Source of the DNA: HGM04593 sp045646965
Lineage (GTDB): Bacteria; Bacteroidota; Bacteroidia; Bacteroidales; Bacteroidaceae
Assembly (NCBI GenBank): GCA_045646965.1
Contig: JAZRLR010000006.1
Coordinates: 1-64,000 of the forward strand
Direction: 5' to 3'
DNA length: 64,000 nt
The notes under the pieces: model-generated
What the model was told of the DNA's origin: nothing
Seen by the model: only the letters and a program-made list of their open reading frames with translations
Databases searched by the model: none
Position numbers and translations under genes: made by a program
Shown here: positions 52,475 through 61,653 of the stretch, in pieces
Numbering within the stretch: the first letter of the stretch is position 1
Layout: each line of letters opens with the position of its first letter

Positions 52475-53653
52475 TCACTTGCCGAGCAGTTGCTCTATGG
52501 AGGCCTCCAAATCTTCTATCTGGTTGTCGCGGCTTACTATTTCGTTCTCTCTGTTTATGAGGTAGAAGGCGGGGAGCTTCGCAAGGTTGTAGAGCAGGCG
52601 GTTTTTCGACTCAAGCCCCTCGCCGTCGCGCACACAGAGCCAGGGAAGGTTGCCTGCCGAATTGCTCCAGAAATTCTCGTTCCCGTCGAACGATACCTGG
52701 AATATTTCGAACCCGCGCTCGTGGTATTTCTCATATATCTCGCGCAGCTTTATGTTGCGGCTGCTCATCTCGGGCACGGCATAGAGGGTGAAGTCGAGAA
52801 GCACTACCTTGCCCGCAAGAGAGCGCAGGCTCAAGGTGTCGCCGTTTATGTCGGGCAGCTCTATATTGTAGAGGCCTATCTTTTCAATCTTGTCGCTTGT
52901 GAGGTCTATGGTGTCCCGGGGTGTGGCAGGGCGTGTGTAGGCCAGTCCTTTTATGGCGATATTATATAAATGTATCGCGCGCGTCGCGTGTGGGTGCTCG
53001 TTGTTCAGGGCTGTTGCCACGGCGGCAAAGCATTTGCTGTCGAAGCGGTTGCTTGTGGGGACAAACAGGGGTTCACCGTTCAGGCGCAGAAAGAGCGAGT
53101 AGTATGCGCTCGCCTTGTGGGGCGCTGCCGCAATGTATTGTGTAAAAATGTTTCTCTTGAACTCCCCAATGAGGTTGTACACCGTTTCGCGTGTGTTGCC
53201 CACTGCAGCCGACGAGTTTTTCAATATGGCGTTCACCTGTTGTTGCAGCGATTTCTCGAGGGCGGCAATTTCGCGTAAGCGAAGGCTTTCGGGAGAGCCC
53301 TCGATGAGGGCGCTGTCGGCAAAGTGTGTGGCTGTGGTTGTCACGCGCACCGTCTCGGTGGAGTCGATGGCTATGGTTATGCGTCGCGGCGAGTCGTGCA
53401 GTTGCAGTGCATAGAAATCGTAGCATTCGGGGCGGGGCTGCTCAAATGAGAAACTACCCTCCTTGCCGAGCTTTACCGAATCGACTGTCACGGTTTTGTT
53501 TGTGGTTATGTGAGAGAGGTATAGAGTCTTGCCTTGCGAGCCCGATACGGTTCCCTCAATAGTGAAATGTGGCTCTTGGCTGCAGGCGAAAAAAAGTGTT
53601 GCCGCAGCGGCCACGATGCTGTTTTTTAGTATGTAGTTGCGCAAATTCTTCAT
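52475..53653 (-). CDS. DUF4369 + thioredoxin-like lipoprotein lacking the CxxC motif
   Basis: 392 residues with a lipoprotein-like signal (AAAATLFFACSQ). Residues about 25-120 form a DUF4369 domain (FTIEGTVSGSQGKTLYL), then a helical linker, then a thioredoxin-like domain (about 250-392: LPDINGDTLSLRSLAGKVVL, ...FEIFQVSFDGNENFW). Where related proteins read WCxPC after the LDF strand, this one reads LDFTLYAVPEMSS, so both redox cysteines are gone and thiol chemistry is unlikely. The start MKNLRNYI at 53653 sits just downstream of a -7 element. It is divergent from pnp. A binding or structural role is an inference. Confidence 0.85.
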   Translation of the reverse strand: MKNLRNYILKNSIVAAAATLFFACSQEPHFTIEGTVSGSQGKTLYLSHITTNKTVTVDSVKLGKEGSFSFEQPRPECYDFYALQLHDSPRRITIAIDSTETVRVTTTATHFADSALIEGSPESLRLREIAALEKSLQQQVNAILKNSSAAVGNTRETVYNLIGEFKRNIFTQYIAAAPHKASAYYSLFLRLNGEPLFVPTSNRFDSKCFAAVATALNNEHPHATRAIHLYNIAIKGLAYTRPATPRDTIDLTSDKIEKIGLYNIELPDINGDTLSLRSLAGKVVLLDFTLYAVPEMSSRNIKLREIYEKYHERGFEIFQVSFDGNENFWSNSAGNLPWLCVRDGEGLESKNRLLYNLAKLPAFYLINRENEIVSRDNQIEDLEASIEQLLGK

Positions 53654-53674
53654 ATAATAGGTAAAAATACGGGG

Positions 53675-53682
53675 CAAAGATA
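53675..53682 (-). promoter_or_regulatory. -7 element for the DUF4369-thioredoxin-like gene
   Basis: Perfect TATCTTTG on the minus strand, 22 bases before the ATG at 53653. It lies back to back with the pnp -7 element 21 bases away, so the two polymerases would share promoter DNA. Confidence 0.55.
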
Positions 53683-53703
53683 GTTAAAATGTGGAAATTT
53701 GTA

Positions 53704-53711
53704 TATCTTTG
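53704..53711 (+). promoter_or_regulatory. -7 element for pnp
   Basis: Perfect TATCTTTG 43 bases before the pnp ATG. The expected -33 position falls on the divergent gene's -7 element and shows no TTTG. Confidence 0.5.
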
Positions 53712-53754
53712 CGAGAATATAAGAAGTTTAAAAATATTTTTAACGAATAAAAAG

Positions 53755-55920
53755 ATGAATGTTGTAACAAAAAATGTGGCTTTACCCGATGGCCGCGTTA
53801 TCACTATTGAGACCGGTAAGCTCGCAAAACAGGCCGACGGTTCTGTGATGCTGCGCCTTGGTAACACAATGCTGCTGGCTACCGTGTGTGCGGCAAAGGA
53901 CGCTGTTCCCGGTACCGATTTTATGCCTTTGCAGGTAGAGTATAAAGAGAAATATGCATCGTTCGGCCGTTTCCCCGGTGGTTTTACAAAACGCGAGGGT
54001 AAGGCGTCAGACTATGAGATTCTTACCTGCCGCTTGGTCGATCGCGCCTTGCGTCCCCTTTTCCCCGATAACTACCACGCAGAAGTTTATGTAAATATCG
54101 TGCTCTTCTCGGCCGACGGCGTAGATATGCCCGATGCACTTGCTGGTCTTGCAGCTTCTGCGGCACTTGCAGTTTCTGATATCCCCTTCGGAGGCCCCAT
54201 TTCAGAGGTACGCGTTGCACGCATCGGCGGTGAGTTTGTGGTGAACCCCACATTTGCACAGCTCGAGGAGGCAGATATGGATATTATGGTAGCCGCTACC
54301 TACGACAATATTATGATGGTCGAGGGTGAGATGAAAGAGGTTTCAGAGGCCGACCTTTTGGAGGCTATGAAGGTTGCTCACGAGGCTATCAAAGTTCACT
54401 GCACAGCGCAGATGGAACTTATGGAAGAGGTAGGAAAGACCGTGAAACGCGAATATTGTCACGAGGTGAACGACGAGGAGCTCCGCTCACAGGTTCACGA
54501 GGCTTGCTATGCAAAGGCTTACGCAGTTGCAGCAAGCGGAAACAACGACAAACACGGCCGTGCCGCTGCTTTCGATGCAATTAAAGAGGAGTTCAAGGCA
54601 CAGTTCACCGAGGAGGAACTCGAGGAGAAGGGTGCACTCATCGACCGCTACTACCACGATGTAGAGAAAGAGGCTATGCGTCGTTGCATTCTCGACGAGG
54701 GTAAGCGTCTCGACGGTCGTACAACAACCGAGATTCGCCCCATCTGGTGCGAGGCCGGTTATCTGCCCGGCCCCCACGGTTCTGCAGTCTTTACACGTGG
54801 TGAGACACAGTCGCTCACAACCGTTACACTCGGTACAAAGCGCGACGAGAAGATTATCGACGATGTTATGAACCAGGGCACAGAGCGTTTCCTTTTGCAC
54901 TACAACTTCCCTCCCTTCTCAACAGGTGAGGCACGTGCACAGCGCGGTGTAGGTCGTCGTGAGATTGGTCACGGTAACCTCGCTTGTCGTGCGCTCAAGA
55001 ATATGATTCCTGCCGACTATCCCTATTGCGTTCGTGTAGTATCGGATATCCTTGAGTCTAATGGTTCTTCGTCAATGGCTACCGTGTGTGCAGGTACTCT
55101 CGCTCTTATGGACGCCGGTGTGAAAATTAAGAAACCTGTATCGGGTATCGCTATGGGCCTTATCAAGAACGCAGGCGAGGACAAATATGCTGTGTTGAGC
55201 GATATTCTCGGCGACGAGGATCACTTGGGCGATATGGATTTCAAGGTGACAGGTACAGTCGATGGTATCACAGCCACACAGATGGATATTAAGGTAGACG
55301 GTCTTTCATACGATATCCTCGAGAAAGCCCTCAACCAGGCACGCGAAGGTCGTATGCACATCCTCGGCAAGATTACCGAGTGCATCGCCGAGCCCCGTGC
55401 AGAACTTAAACCCCACGCTCCCCGCATTGAGACAATGCGCATTCCCAAGGAGTTTATCGGTGCAGTTATCGGCCCCGGCGGAAAGATTATCCAGGGTATG
55501 CAGGAGGAGACAGGTGCTACCATCTCTATCGAGGAAATCGATGGCGAGGGCGTTATCGAGATTGCAGCAACCAACGGTCACGCAATCAACGAGGTTATTG
55601 CCAAAATCAAGGCTATCGTTGCAATCCCCGAGGCTGGAGAGGTTTACGAGGGTACAGTGCGCAGCGTAATGCCCTATGGCGCATTCGTTGAGTTTATGCC
55701 CGGCAAGGATGGTCTCTTGCACATTTCAGAGATTGACTGGAAACGCTTCGAGACAATGGAAGAGGCTGGCATCAAAGAGGGTGACAAGCTGCAGGTGAAA
55801 CTTGTGGAGATCGACCCCAAGACCGGTAAGTTCAAGCTCTCACGTCGTGCTTTGATTGAGAAGCCCGAGGGTTATGAGGAGCGTGAGCGTCGTCCCCGTC
55901 GCGAGCCCCGCAAGTCTTAA
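53755..55920 (+). CDS. pnp: Polyribonucleotide nucleotidyltransferase
   Basis: Phosphorolytic 3'-5' exoribonuclease. 721 residues: two RNase PH domains separated by a helical domain, then a KH domain (IGPGGKIIQGMQEETGATIS) and an S1 domain (YEGTVRSVMPYGAFVEFMPG). Active-site blocks include FSTGEARAQRGVGRREIGHG and VVSDILESNGSSSMATVC. The ATG at 53755 (MNVVTKNVALPDG) is chosen because the in-frame extension upstream covers the promoter. The basic C-terminal tail (RERRPRREPRKS) is short. It ends at a strong terminator. Confidence 0.98.
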   Translation: MNVVTKNVALPDGRVITIETGKLAKQADGSVMLRLGNTMLLATVCAAKDAVPGTDFMPLQVEYKEKYASFGRFPGGFTKREGKASDYEILTCRLVDRALRPLFPDNYHAEVYVNIVLFSADGVDMPDALAGLAASAALAVSDIPFGGPISEVRVARIGGEFVVNPTFAQLEEADMDIMVAATYDNIMMVEGEMKEVSEADLLEAMKVAHEAIKVHCTAQMELMEEVGKTVKREYCHEVNDEELRSQVHEACYAKAYAVAASGNNDKHGRAAAFDAIKEEFKAQFTEEELEEKGALIDRYYHDVEKEAMRRCILDEGKRLDGRTTTEIRPIWCEAGYLPGPHGSAVFTRGETQSLTTVTLGTKRDEKIIDDVMNQGTERFLLHYNFPPFSTGEARAQRGVGRREIGHGNLACRALKNMIPADYPYCVRVVSDILESNGSSSMATVCAGTLALMDAGVKIKKPVSGIAMGLIKNAGEDKYAVLSDILGDEDHLGDMDFKVTGTVDGITATQMDIKVDGLSYDILEKALNQAREGRMHILGKITECIAEPRAELKPHAPRIETMRIPKEFIGAVIGPGGKIIQGMQEETGATISIEEIDGEGVIEIAATNGHAINEVIAKIKAIVAIPEAGEVYEGTVRSVMPYGAFVEFMPGKDGLLHISEIDWKRFETMEEAGIKEGDKLQVKLVEIDPKTGKFKLSRRALIEKPEGYEERERRPRREPRKS

Positions 55921-55940
55921 TCTGGTTTGAGATATTTCCT

Positions 55941-55983
55941 AAAAGGAGGCTGTGTCGCAATTTGCGGCAGCCTCCTTTTTTAT
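55941..55983 (+). terminator. Terminator after pnp
   Basis: 12-bp stem AAAAGGAGGCTG / CAGCCTCCTTTT (55941-55952 with 55968-55979) with a small inner CGCAA / TTGCG stem and a following T run. Confidence 0.9.
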
Positions 55984-56064
55984 TTGCCGCGGCGGTGCGC
56001 AGCTTTTTTTTTCTCGACGCATAAAAAAACGCTCTATATTTAGAAAATAAAAAAGAGATTTTTA

Positions 56065-56072
56065 TATCTTCG
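56065..56072 (+). promoter_or_regulatory. -7 element for ddh
   Basis: TATCTTCG, one base from TAnnTTTG, 22 bases before the ddh ATG. No clear -33 element. Confidence 0.4.
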
Positions 56073-56093
56073 CATCGCTAAAATATAACTGTT

Positions 56094-56993
56094 ATGAAAA
56101 AGATAAGAGCAGCCATAGTAGGTTATGGCAATATTGGAAAATATACATTGCAGGCGCTCACTGCGGCTCCCGATTTCGAGGTGGCAGGCGTGGTGCGTCG
56201 TTCGGGTGCCGAGAACTTGCCCGCAGAGCTTGTCGGCTACAATGTGGTGAAAGATATACGCGAGCTTGGCGACGTAGATGTGGCCATTCTCTCAACCCCC
56301 ACACGCAGCGTCGAGAAGTATGCAAAGGATATCCTCGCCCTCGGAATAAACACTGTAGACAGCTTCGACATACACTCTAAAATTGTGGAGCTGCGCCGCT
56401 CGCTCACCGAGAGCGCGCAGGCGGGCAATGCCGTTTCTATTATCTCGGCAGGCTGGGACCCCGGTAGCGACTCTGTGGTGCGTGCTTTGCTTCAGGCAAT
56501 CGCTCCCAAGGGTATCACATACACAAACTTCGGCCCGGGTATGAGTATGGGACACACCGTGGCGGTGAAAGCTGTCGAGGGTGTGAAAGCCGCTCTCTCT
56601 ATGACAATTCCCGTGGGCACGGGTATACATCGCCGTATGGTGTATGTGGAGATAGAGGAGGGTTATGACTTTGCGCAGGTAGCTGCCGCAATAAAGGCCG
56701 ACCCTTATTTTGTGAACGACGAGACACACGTTATGAACGTACCTTGTGTAGATGACCTTCTCGATATGGGACACGGTGTAAACCTCACCCGCAAGGGCGT
56801 TTCGGGTACAACACAGAACCAGCTCTTCGAGTTTAATATGAAAATTAACAATCCTGCACTCACAGCGCAGGTGCTTGTGTGCTGCGCACGCGCTACAATG
56901 CGTCTGCAGCCCGGCTGTTACACAATGATTGAGGTTCCCATTATCGACCTCCTCTATGGCGAGCGCGAGGAACTCATCGCTCACCTCGTATAA
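56094..56993 (+). CDS. ddh: meso-diaminopimelate D-dehydrogenase
   Basis: NADPH enzyme that makes meso-diaminopimelate in one step from tetrahydrodipicolinate, bypassing the succinylase or aminotransferase routes to lysine and peptidoglycan. 299 residues with the nucleotide motif AIVGYGNIGKYTLQAL, the conserved SFDIHSKI and SAGWDPGSDSVVR blocks, and GPGMSMGHTVAVK. It stands alone between terminators, with no other lysine genes nearby. Confidence 0.95.
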   Translation: MKKIRAAIVGYGNIGKYTLQALTAAPDFEVAGVVRRSGAENLPAELVGYNVVKDIRELGDVDVAILSTPTRSVEKYAKDILALGINTVDSFDIHSKIVELRRSLTESAQAGNAVSIISAGWDPGSDSVVRALLQAIAPKGITYTNFGPGMSMGHTVAVKAVEGVKAALSMTIPVGTGIHRRMVYVEIEEGYDFAQVAAAIKADPYFVNDETHVMNVPCVDDLLDMGHGVNLTRKGVSGTTQNQLFEFNMKINNPALTAQVLVCCARATMRLQPGCYTMIEVPIIDLLYGEREELIAHLV

Positions 56994-57005
56994 AAGATAT
57001 CATTT

Positions 57006-57042
57006 ACCGCAAACAGGCTGCTGTCAGCAGTCCGTTTGCGGT
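57006..57042 (+). terminator. Hairpin after ddh
   Basis: 9-bp outer stem ACCGCAAAC / GTTTGCGGT (57006-57014 with 57034-57042) plus an inner CTGCTG / CAGCAG-type pairing. The T run after it is weak, so termination may be partial. Confidence 0.65.
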
Positions 57043-57118
57043 AGCGCGCAATGCTTTTTGCTTTTGCGCTCAAAGGGGGGGTATCTCCCTTTTGCGTTTT
57101 TATAAAGTTGCAATTACA

Positions 57119-58366
57119 ATGAAAAACAGATATAAACACAGCAGCTTGCGCTTGGTAGGGCTGTTGCTTTCGCTCTTGTTTTGCTCGCTTATAACCTCTT
57201 GTGCCGACGACGACGGCGGAGAGGAGAATCTCGGCTTACCGCAGGTTTATATAAACACACCCGACGCGACTCCCATCACAAGCAAGGTCGATTGGGTGAA
57301 GGGCGGCACCTTGCGCATCCTCGACTCACGAGGCAAAGAGGTGCTTCACACAGCCTCCGACTTTAGGGGGCGCGGCAATACAACGTGGTACAATATGCCC
57401 AAGAAACCCTACGCCATAAAGCTCGCTTCGCGTGCAAAGGTTTTGGGTATGCCTGCCCACAAACGCTGGGTTCTGCTTGCCAATTGGATGGACAGGACCC
57501 TTATGCGCAACGCAGTCTCTTTTGAGGTGGCCCGTCGCTGTATGAGCTACACGCCGCGCGGCAAGTTTGTCGAGCTATATGTAAACGATGTGCACCAAGG
57601 CAATTATTACCTGTGTGAGCACGTAAAGATAGACCGCTACAGGGTAGACATCGACGAGATAGAAGAGGATACCCCACTGCAGGATATCACAGGTGGTTAT
57701 ATCCTTGAGTTTGACAAATTTGCCAACTCCGAGCCCGTCTATTTCTACACAAGCATAAATAACTATGCGGTGGCTATAAAGGAGCCTGACGAAGATATTA
57801 TAATTGACTCGCAGCACCCGGCCTTCAGCTACATAAAAGGGTATGTCGATAACCTTGAGGCGCTCTTTGAGAGCGACGACTATGCGGCGGTGTGCAATCT
57901 CATCGACATAGAATCCTTTATAGACTCCTGGCTTGTGTATAACCTGACGGGCAACCAGGAACCGGCGCACCCGAAGAGCTTCTTTATGCACAAGAAACGC
58001 AACGGCAAGCTCTATGCAGGGCCTGTGTGGGACTTCGATTGGGGTACCTTTGTTCCGGGCCTGAAGGGTGCCATTCTGCAAAATGCCTTTTATTACCGCT
58101 ATCTCTTTGCAAATGTCGAGTTTAAACAGGAGGTGAAAAAGAGATGGGAAAAACTGAAGCCAGCCTTTGAGGAGGTGCCCTATTTTATAGACGAGACCGC
58201 CTTATATATAGCCGAGTCCAACGCAATAAACAGCGTTATGTGGCCCATCTCCCTGACGGTAAACGGCGACGAGGAGATGACTTTTGAAGAGGCTGTTGCC
58301 CGTATGTATGCCGCCTATATGGAACGTATAGATGAACTCGACCGAGTTATAATGGGCTCCTTTTGA
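57119..58366 (+). CDS. CotH-kinase-like lipoprotein
   Basis: 415 residues with lipoprotein signal LLSLLFCSLITSCADDD. The CotH-family blocks are visible: FRGRGNTTWYNMPKKPYAIK near the start, WVLLANWMDRTLMRN, a GYILEFDK strand and the metal-site segment GPVWDFDWGTFVPG. CotH of Bacillus is an atypical protein kinase of the spore coat; bacterial surface homologues are common in Bacteroidota but their substrates are unknown. I chose the ATG at 57119 because it gives the signal peptide directly. It is flanked by terminators and belongs to no operon. Confidence 0.85.
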   Translation: MKNRYKHSSLRLVGLLLSLLFCSLITSCADDDGGEENLGLPQVYINTPDATPITSKVDWVKGGTLRILDSRGKEVLHTASDFRGRGNTTWYNMPKKPYAIKLASRAKVLGMPAHKRWVLLANWMDRTLMRNAVSFEVARRCMSYTPRGKFVELYVNDVHQGNYYLCEHVKIDRYRVDIDEIEEDTPLQDITGGYILEFDKFANSEPVYFYTSINNYAVAIKEPDEDIIIDSQHPAFSYIKGYVDNLEALFESDDYAAVCNLIDIESFIDSWLVYNLTGNQEPAHPKSFFMHKKRNGKLYAGPVWDFDWGTFVPGLKGAILQNAFYYRYLFANVEFKQEVKKRWEKLKPAFEEVPYFIDETALYIAESNAINSVMWPISLTVNGDEEMTFEEAVARMYAAYMERIDELDRVIMGSF

Positions 58367-58384
58367 TTTTTAACCGATATACAG

Positions 58385-58425
58385 CTTTGCTACCTGCAGA
58401 ATCCTGCAGGTAGCAAAGTTTTTTT
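58385..58425 (+). terminator. Terminator after the CotH-like gene
   Basis: Perfect 15-bp stem CTTTGCTACCTGCAG / CTGCAGGTAGCAAAG (58385-58399 with 58404-58418), 4-base loop, T7. Confidence 0.93.
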
Positions 58426-58499
58426 GTAGGTGCTGTTTGCGAGGGTGTAACGACATATTTAGGGCTACAATCTTGCGTTTTTTGCATATTATTTATATT

Positions 58500-58531
58500 T
58501 TTGTGAGATTGCAAACAAAAGAGTATATTTA
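58500..58531 (+). promoter_or_regulatory. Promoter of the GNAT-parE-coaD-S41 operon
   Basis: TTTG (58500-58503), 20-base spacer, TATATTTA (58524-58531), one mismatch from TAnnTTTG, 25 bases before the GNAT ATG. Confidence 0.5.
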
Positions 58532-58555
58532 CGCATCTTTTCACCTATATCGCAA

Positions 58556-59686
58556 ATGTCAGTAGAAATAAAAAAAGTGGATTCGGAGAGCTTGCTCAAG
58601 CAATTTGTGCGTTACAACTACACCTTGTACAAGGATTGTCCCTATGCGGTGCCCGAGCTCTACGAGGATACTCTCGCCACGTTGCGCAAGAAAAGCAACG
58701 CCGCATTTGAGTTTTGCGATGCCGACTATTTCCTAGCCTTTCGCGACGGCAAGATTGTGGGGCGTGTAGCTGCAATTATAAACCACAAGGCCAACGAGCT
58801 TTGGGGCAAGAAGGCGGCCCGCTTCGGCTGGATTGATTTCGTGGACGATGCCGAGGTCTCTTCTGCGCTTATGAACGCCGTGGAGGAGTGGGCTCGCGAG
58901 AGAGGAATGACAGAACTGCACGGCCCTCTCGGCTTCACCGACTTCGATCCCGAGGGTATGCTTGTCGAGGGCTTCGACCGTCTGGGTACTATGGCCACAA
59001 TATACAACTACCCCTACTATCCCCGCCACATTGAGCGTTTGGGCTTTGAGAAGGATGTCGATTGGGTGGAATACCTCATAAAAGTGCCCGAAAAGAACTG
59101 GGAAAAGGCCGAGCGACTCTCGGCTGTCGTGGCGCGTAAATATAAGTTGCGTGTGGTGCAGTGCGGCTCAACCCGTGAACTTGCCCGCAGATATGGCAAG
59201 GCGCTCTTTGAGCTTGTGAACGAGTGCTACGCTCCGTTATATGGCTTTTCGCCGTTGAGCGAGAAGCAGATTGCACAGTTTATAAAACAGTATCTGCCTG
59301 TGATAGACCTGCGTCTGGCCTCTGCCGTGGTGGACGAGAATGACAACCTTGTGGCGATAGGTGTGAGCCTTGTATCGCTCTCCGAGGCGTTGCAAAAGGC
59401 CAAGGGCAAGATGTTTCCCTTTGGCTGGTGGCACTTGGCAAAGGCGCTGTTTGTGAAGCGTCCCACACGACTCGATTTTCTGCTTGTGGCAGTGAAACCC
59501 GAGTATCAGAGCAAAGGCGTCATTTCGTTGCTCTTCAACGACCTTATGCCCCGATACATCTCTATGGGATTCAAAGATGTGGAGACAAACCCCGAACTTG
59601 AGACAAATAACAAGATACAGGCGCAGTGGGAGAGTTTCGAGAGAGAGCAACACAAACGTCGCAGGGCGTTCAAAAAATCAATTTAA
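58556..59686 (+). CDS. GNAT-fold N-acetyltransferase-like protein
   Basis: 376 residues; a type widespread in Bacteroidota but uncharacterised. An N-terminal GNAT-like half contains FRDGKIVGRVAAIINHKANE and ELHGPLGFTDFDPEGMLVEG; a second C-terminal half contains LDFLLVAVKPEYQSKGVISL, which looks like the acyl-CoA pyrophosphate loop, so the protein may hold two related folds. The tail is very basic (REQHKRRRAFKKSI). It is first in an operon, 5 bp before parE. The substrate is unknown. Confidence 0.82.
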   Translation: MSVEIKKVDSESLLKQFVRYNYTLYKDCPYAVPELYEDTLATLRKKSNAAFEFCDADYFLAFRDGKIVGRVAAIINHKANELWGKKAARFGWIDFVDDAEVSSALMNAVEEWARERGMTELHGPLGFTDFDPEGMLVEGFDRLGTMATIYNYPYYPRHIERLGFEKDVDWVEYLIKVPEKNWEKAERLSAVVARKYKLRVVQCGSTRELARRYGKALFELVNECYAPLYGFSPLSEKQIAQFIKQYLPVIDLRLASAVVDENDNLVAIGVSLVSLSEALQKAKGKMFPFGWWHLAKALFVKRPTRLDFLLVAVKPEYQSKGVISLLFNDLMPRYISMGFKDVETNPELETNNKIQAQWESFEREQHKRRRAFKKSI

Positions 59687-59691
59687 GAGTT

Positions 59692-61647
59692 ATGAGTGAG
59701 GAAAAAGACCTTATTTTCGATAATGCGGCTCCTGTGGAGCAGGTAGAATATAACGAAGAAAATATTCGACATCTCGATGATATGGAGCACATACGCACCC
59801 GCCCCGGTATGTATATCGGTAAGTTGGGCGACGGCTCGCAGAGCGACGACGGTATCTATGTGCTTCTCAAGGAGGTGATGGACAACAGTATCGACGAGTT
59901 CAAGATGGGTGGCGGCAAGCGCATCGAGATTGACATCGACGAGAACCGCTCTGTGGTGGTGCGCGACTATGGTCGAGGCATACCGCAGGGAAAGATGATT
60001 GAGGCGGTGAGCAAGCTCAATACCGGTGGAAAGTATGATAACAAGGCTTTCAAGAAATCGGTAGGTCTCAACGGTGTGGGCCTAAAGGCCGTGAATGCGT
60101 TGAGCTCGCGTTTCGAGGTGCGCAGTTACCGCGACGGAGTGGTGCGTACAGCCTCGTTTGAGGGAGGTATCCTTGTGAGCGACACCACCGAAAAAACAGC
60201 CGACGAAACAGGCACATACATCTCCTTCACTCCCGACTCTACACTCTTTCGCAACTACGAGTTTCGCCCGGCGTTCATTGAGACGCTGCTGCGCAACTAC
60301 ACCTATCTTAACACAGGTCTTGCCATAATGTTCAACGGCAAGCGCATTTTGTCGCGCAACGGTCTCGCCGACCTCCTTTCCGACAATATGACAGCCGAGA
60401 GCCTCTATCCCATCATACACCTCAAGGGCGAGGATATAGAGATAGCCTTCACCCACGCGCAGCAGTATGGCGAGGAGTATTACTCTTTTGTGAACGGACA
60501 GCACACCTCGCAAGGCGGTACACACCAGAGCGCCTTCAAGGAGATGGTGGCGTCTACCATACACGACTTCTTCTCGGCCAAGAACTTTGAGTATTGCGAC
60601 ATACGCAACGGAATTGTGGCGGCCATAGCCGTGAATATTCAGGAACCTGTGTTCGAGAGCCAGACAAAGGTGCGCCTCGGCTCCACAACCATAGCACCCG
60701 AAGAGGGTAGTATGAGCGTGAAGAAATTCATTGGAGATTTTGTGAAGGAGGAGCTCGATAACTTCCTGCACAAGAACCCCGACATCAGCGATGTGATGCT
60801 TGTGAAGATACAGGCCTCCGAGAAGGAGCGCAAGGAACTTGCAGGTCTCACAAAACAGGTGCGCGAGAAGGCAAAGAAGGTGAATATCCACAACCGCAAG
60901 CTGCGCGATTGCCGCATACACTACAACGACAGCAAAGGCGACCGCATAGACGAGAGCTGCATCTTCATTACCGAGGGAGACTCTGCGAGCGGCTCCATCA
61001 CAAAGAGCCGCGACGCCAATACCCAAGCGGTCTTCAGCCTTCGCGGAAAGCCGCTCAACTGCTTCGGCTTGAGCCGTGCGGTAGTCTATCAGAACGAAGA
61101 GTTCAACCTGCTGCAGGCGGCACTTAACATTGAGGACGGCCTCGAGGGGCTTCGCTATAACAAAGTAATTGTGGCAACCGATGCCGATGTCGATGGTATG
61201 CACATCCGCCTTTTGATGATAAGTTTCTTTCTGCAATTCTTCCCCGAGCTCATCAAGAAGGGGCACGTTTACATATTGCAGACACCGCTATTTCGCGTGC
61301 GTAACAAGCGCAAGCAGCCACGCGGAAAAAAGTCGGGCGACGAGAAAGGGGGCTCAAAAGGCGATTTCGAAACAATTTACTGCTATTCCGAGGAAGAGCG
61401 CATAGCTGCCATAGAGAAGCTCTCGCCCAACCCCGAGATTACACGATTTAAGGGACTTGGTGAGATTTCTCCCGACGAGTTCCGCAATTTCATCGGTGCC
61501 GATATGCGCCTGGAGCGCGTTACAATGCACAAAGATGATAAAGTGGAAGAACTGCTCTGTTACTATATGGGTAAAAACACAATGGAGAGACAGAATTTTA
61601 TTATTGACAACCTCGTTGTAGAGGAAGATAAGACAAATGAAATTTAA
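59692..61647 (+). CDS. parE: DNA topoisomerase IV subunit B
   Basis: ATPase subunit of the type II topoisomerase that decatenates chromosomes. 651 residues: GHKL ATP site (KEVMDNSIDEFKMG, RDYGRGIPQGKM, LNGVGLKAVNALS), transducer domain, and TOPRIM with ITEGDSASGSITKSRDANTQ and ATDADVDGMHIRLL. The TOPRIM sequence ...SRDANTQAVFSLRGKPLN and total length fit ParE rather than GyrB. The ATG at 59692 is 5 bp after the GNAT stop; the longer frame starts inside that gene. No parC is visible in the window. Confidence 0.93.
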   Translation: MSEEKDLIFDNAAPVEQVEYNEENIRHLDDMEHIRTRPGMYIGKLGDGSQSDDGIYVLLKEVMDNSIDEFKMGGGKRIEIDIDENRSVVVRDYGRGIPQGKMIEAVSKLNTGGKYDNKAFKKSVGLNGVGLKAVNALSSRFEVRSYRDGVVRTASFEGGILVSDTTEKTADETGTYISFTPDSTLFRNYEFRPAFIETLLRNYTYLNTGLAIMFNGKRILSRNGLADLLSDNMTAESLYPIIHLKGEDIEIAFTHAQQYGEEYYSFVNGQHTSQGGTHQSAFKEMVASTIHDFFSAKNFEYCDIRNGIVAAIAVNIQEPVFESQTKVRLGSTTIAPEEGSMSVKKFIGDFVKEELDNFLHKNPDISDVMLVKIQASEKERKELAGLTKQVREKAKKVNIHNRKLRDCRIHYNDSKGDRIDESCIFITEGDSASGSITKSRDANTQAVFSLRGKPLNCFGLSRAVVYQNEEFNLLQAALNIEDGLEGLRYNKVIVATDADVDGMHIRLLMISFFLQFFPELIKKGHVYILQTPLFRVRNKRKQPRGKKSGDEKGGSKGDFETIYCYSEEERIAAIEKLSPNPEITRFKGLGEISPDEFRNFIGADMRLERVTMHKDDKVEELLCYYMGKNTMERQNFIIDNLVVEEDKTNEI

Positions 61648-61653
61648 GCAGTT

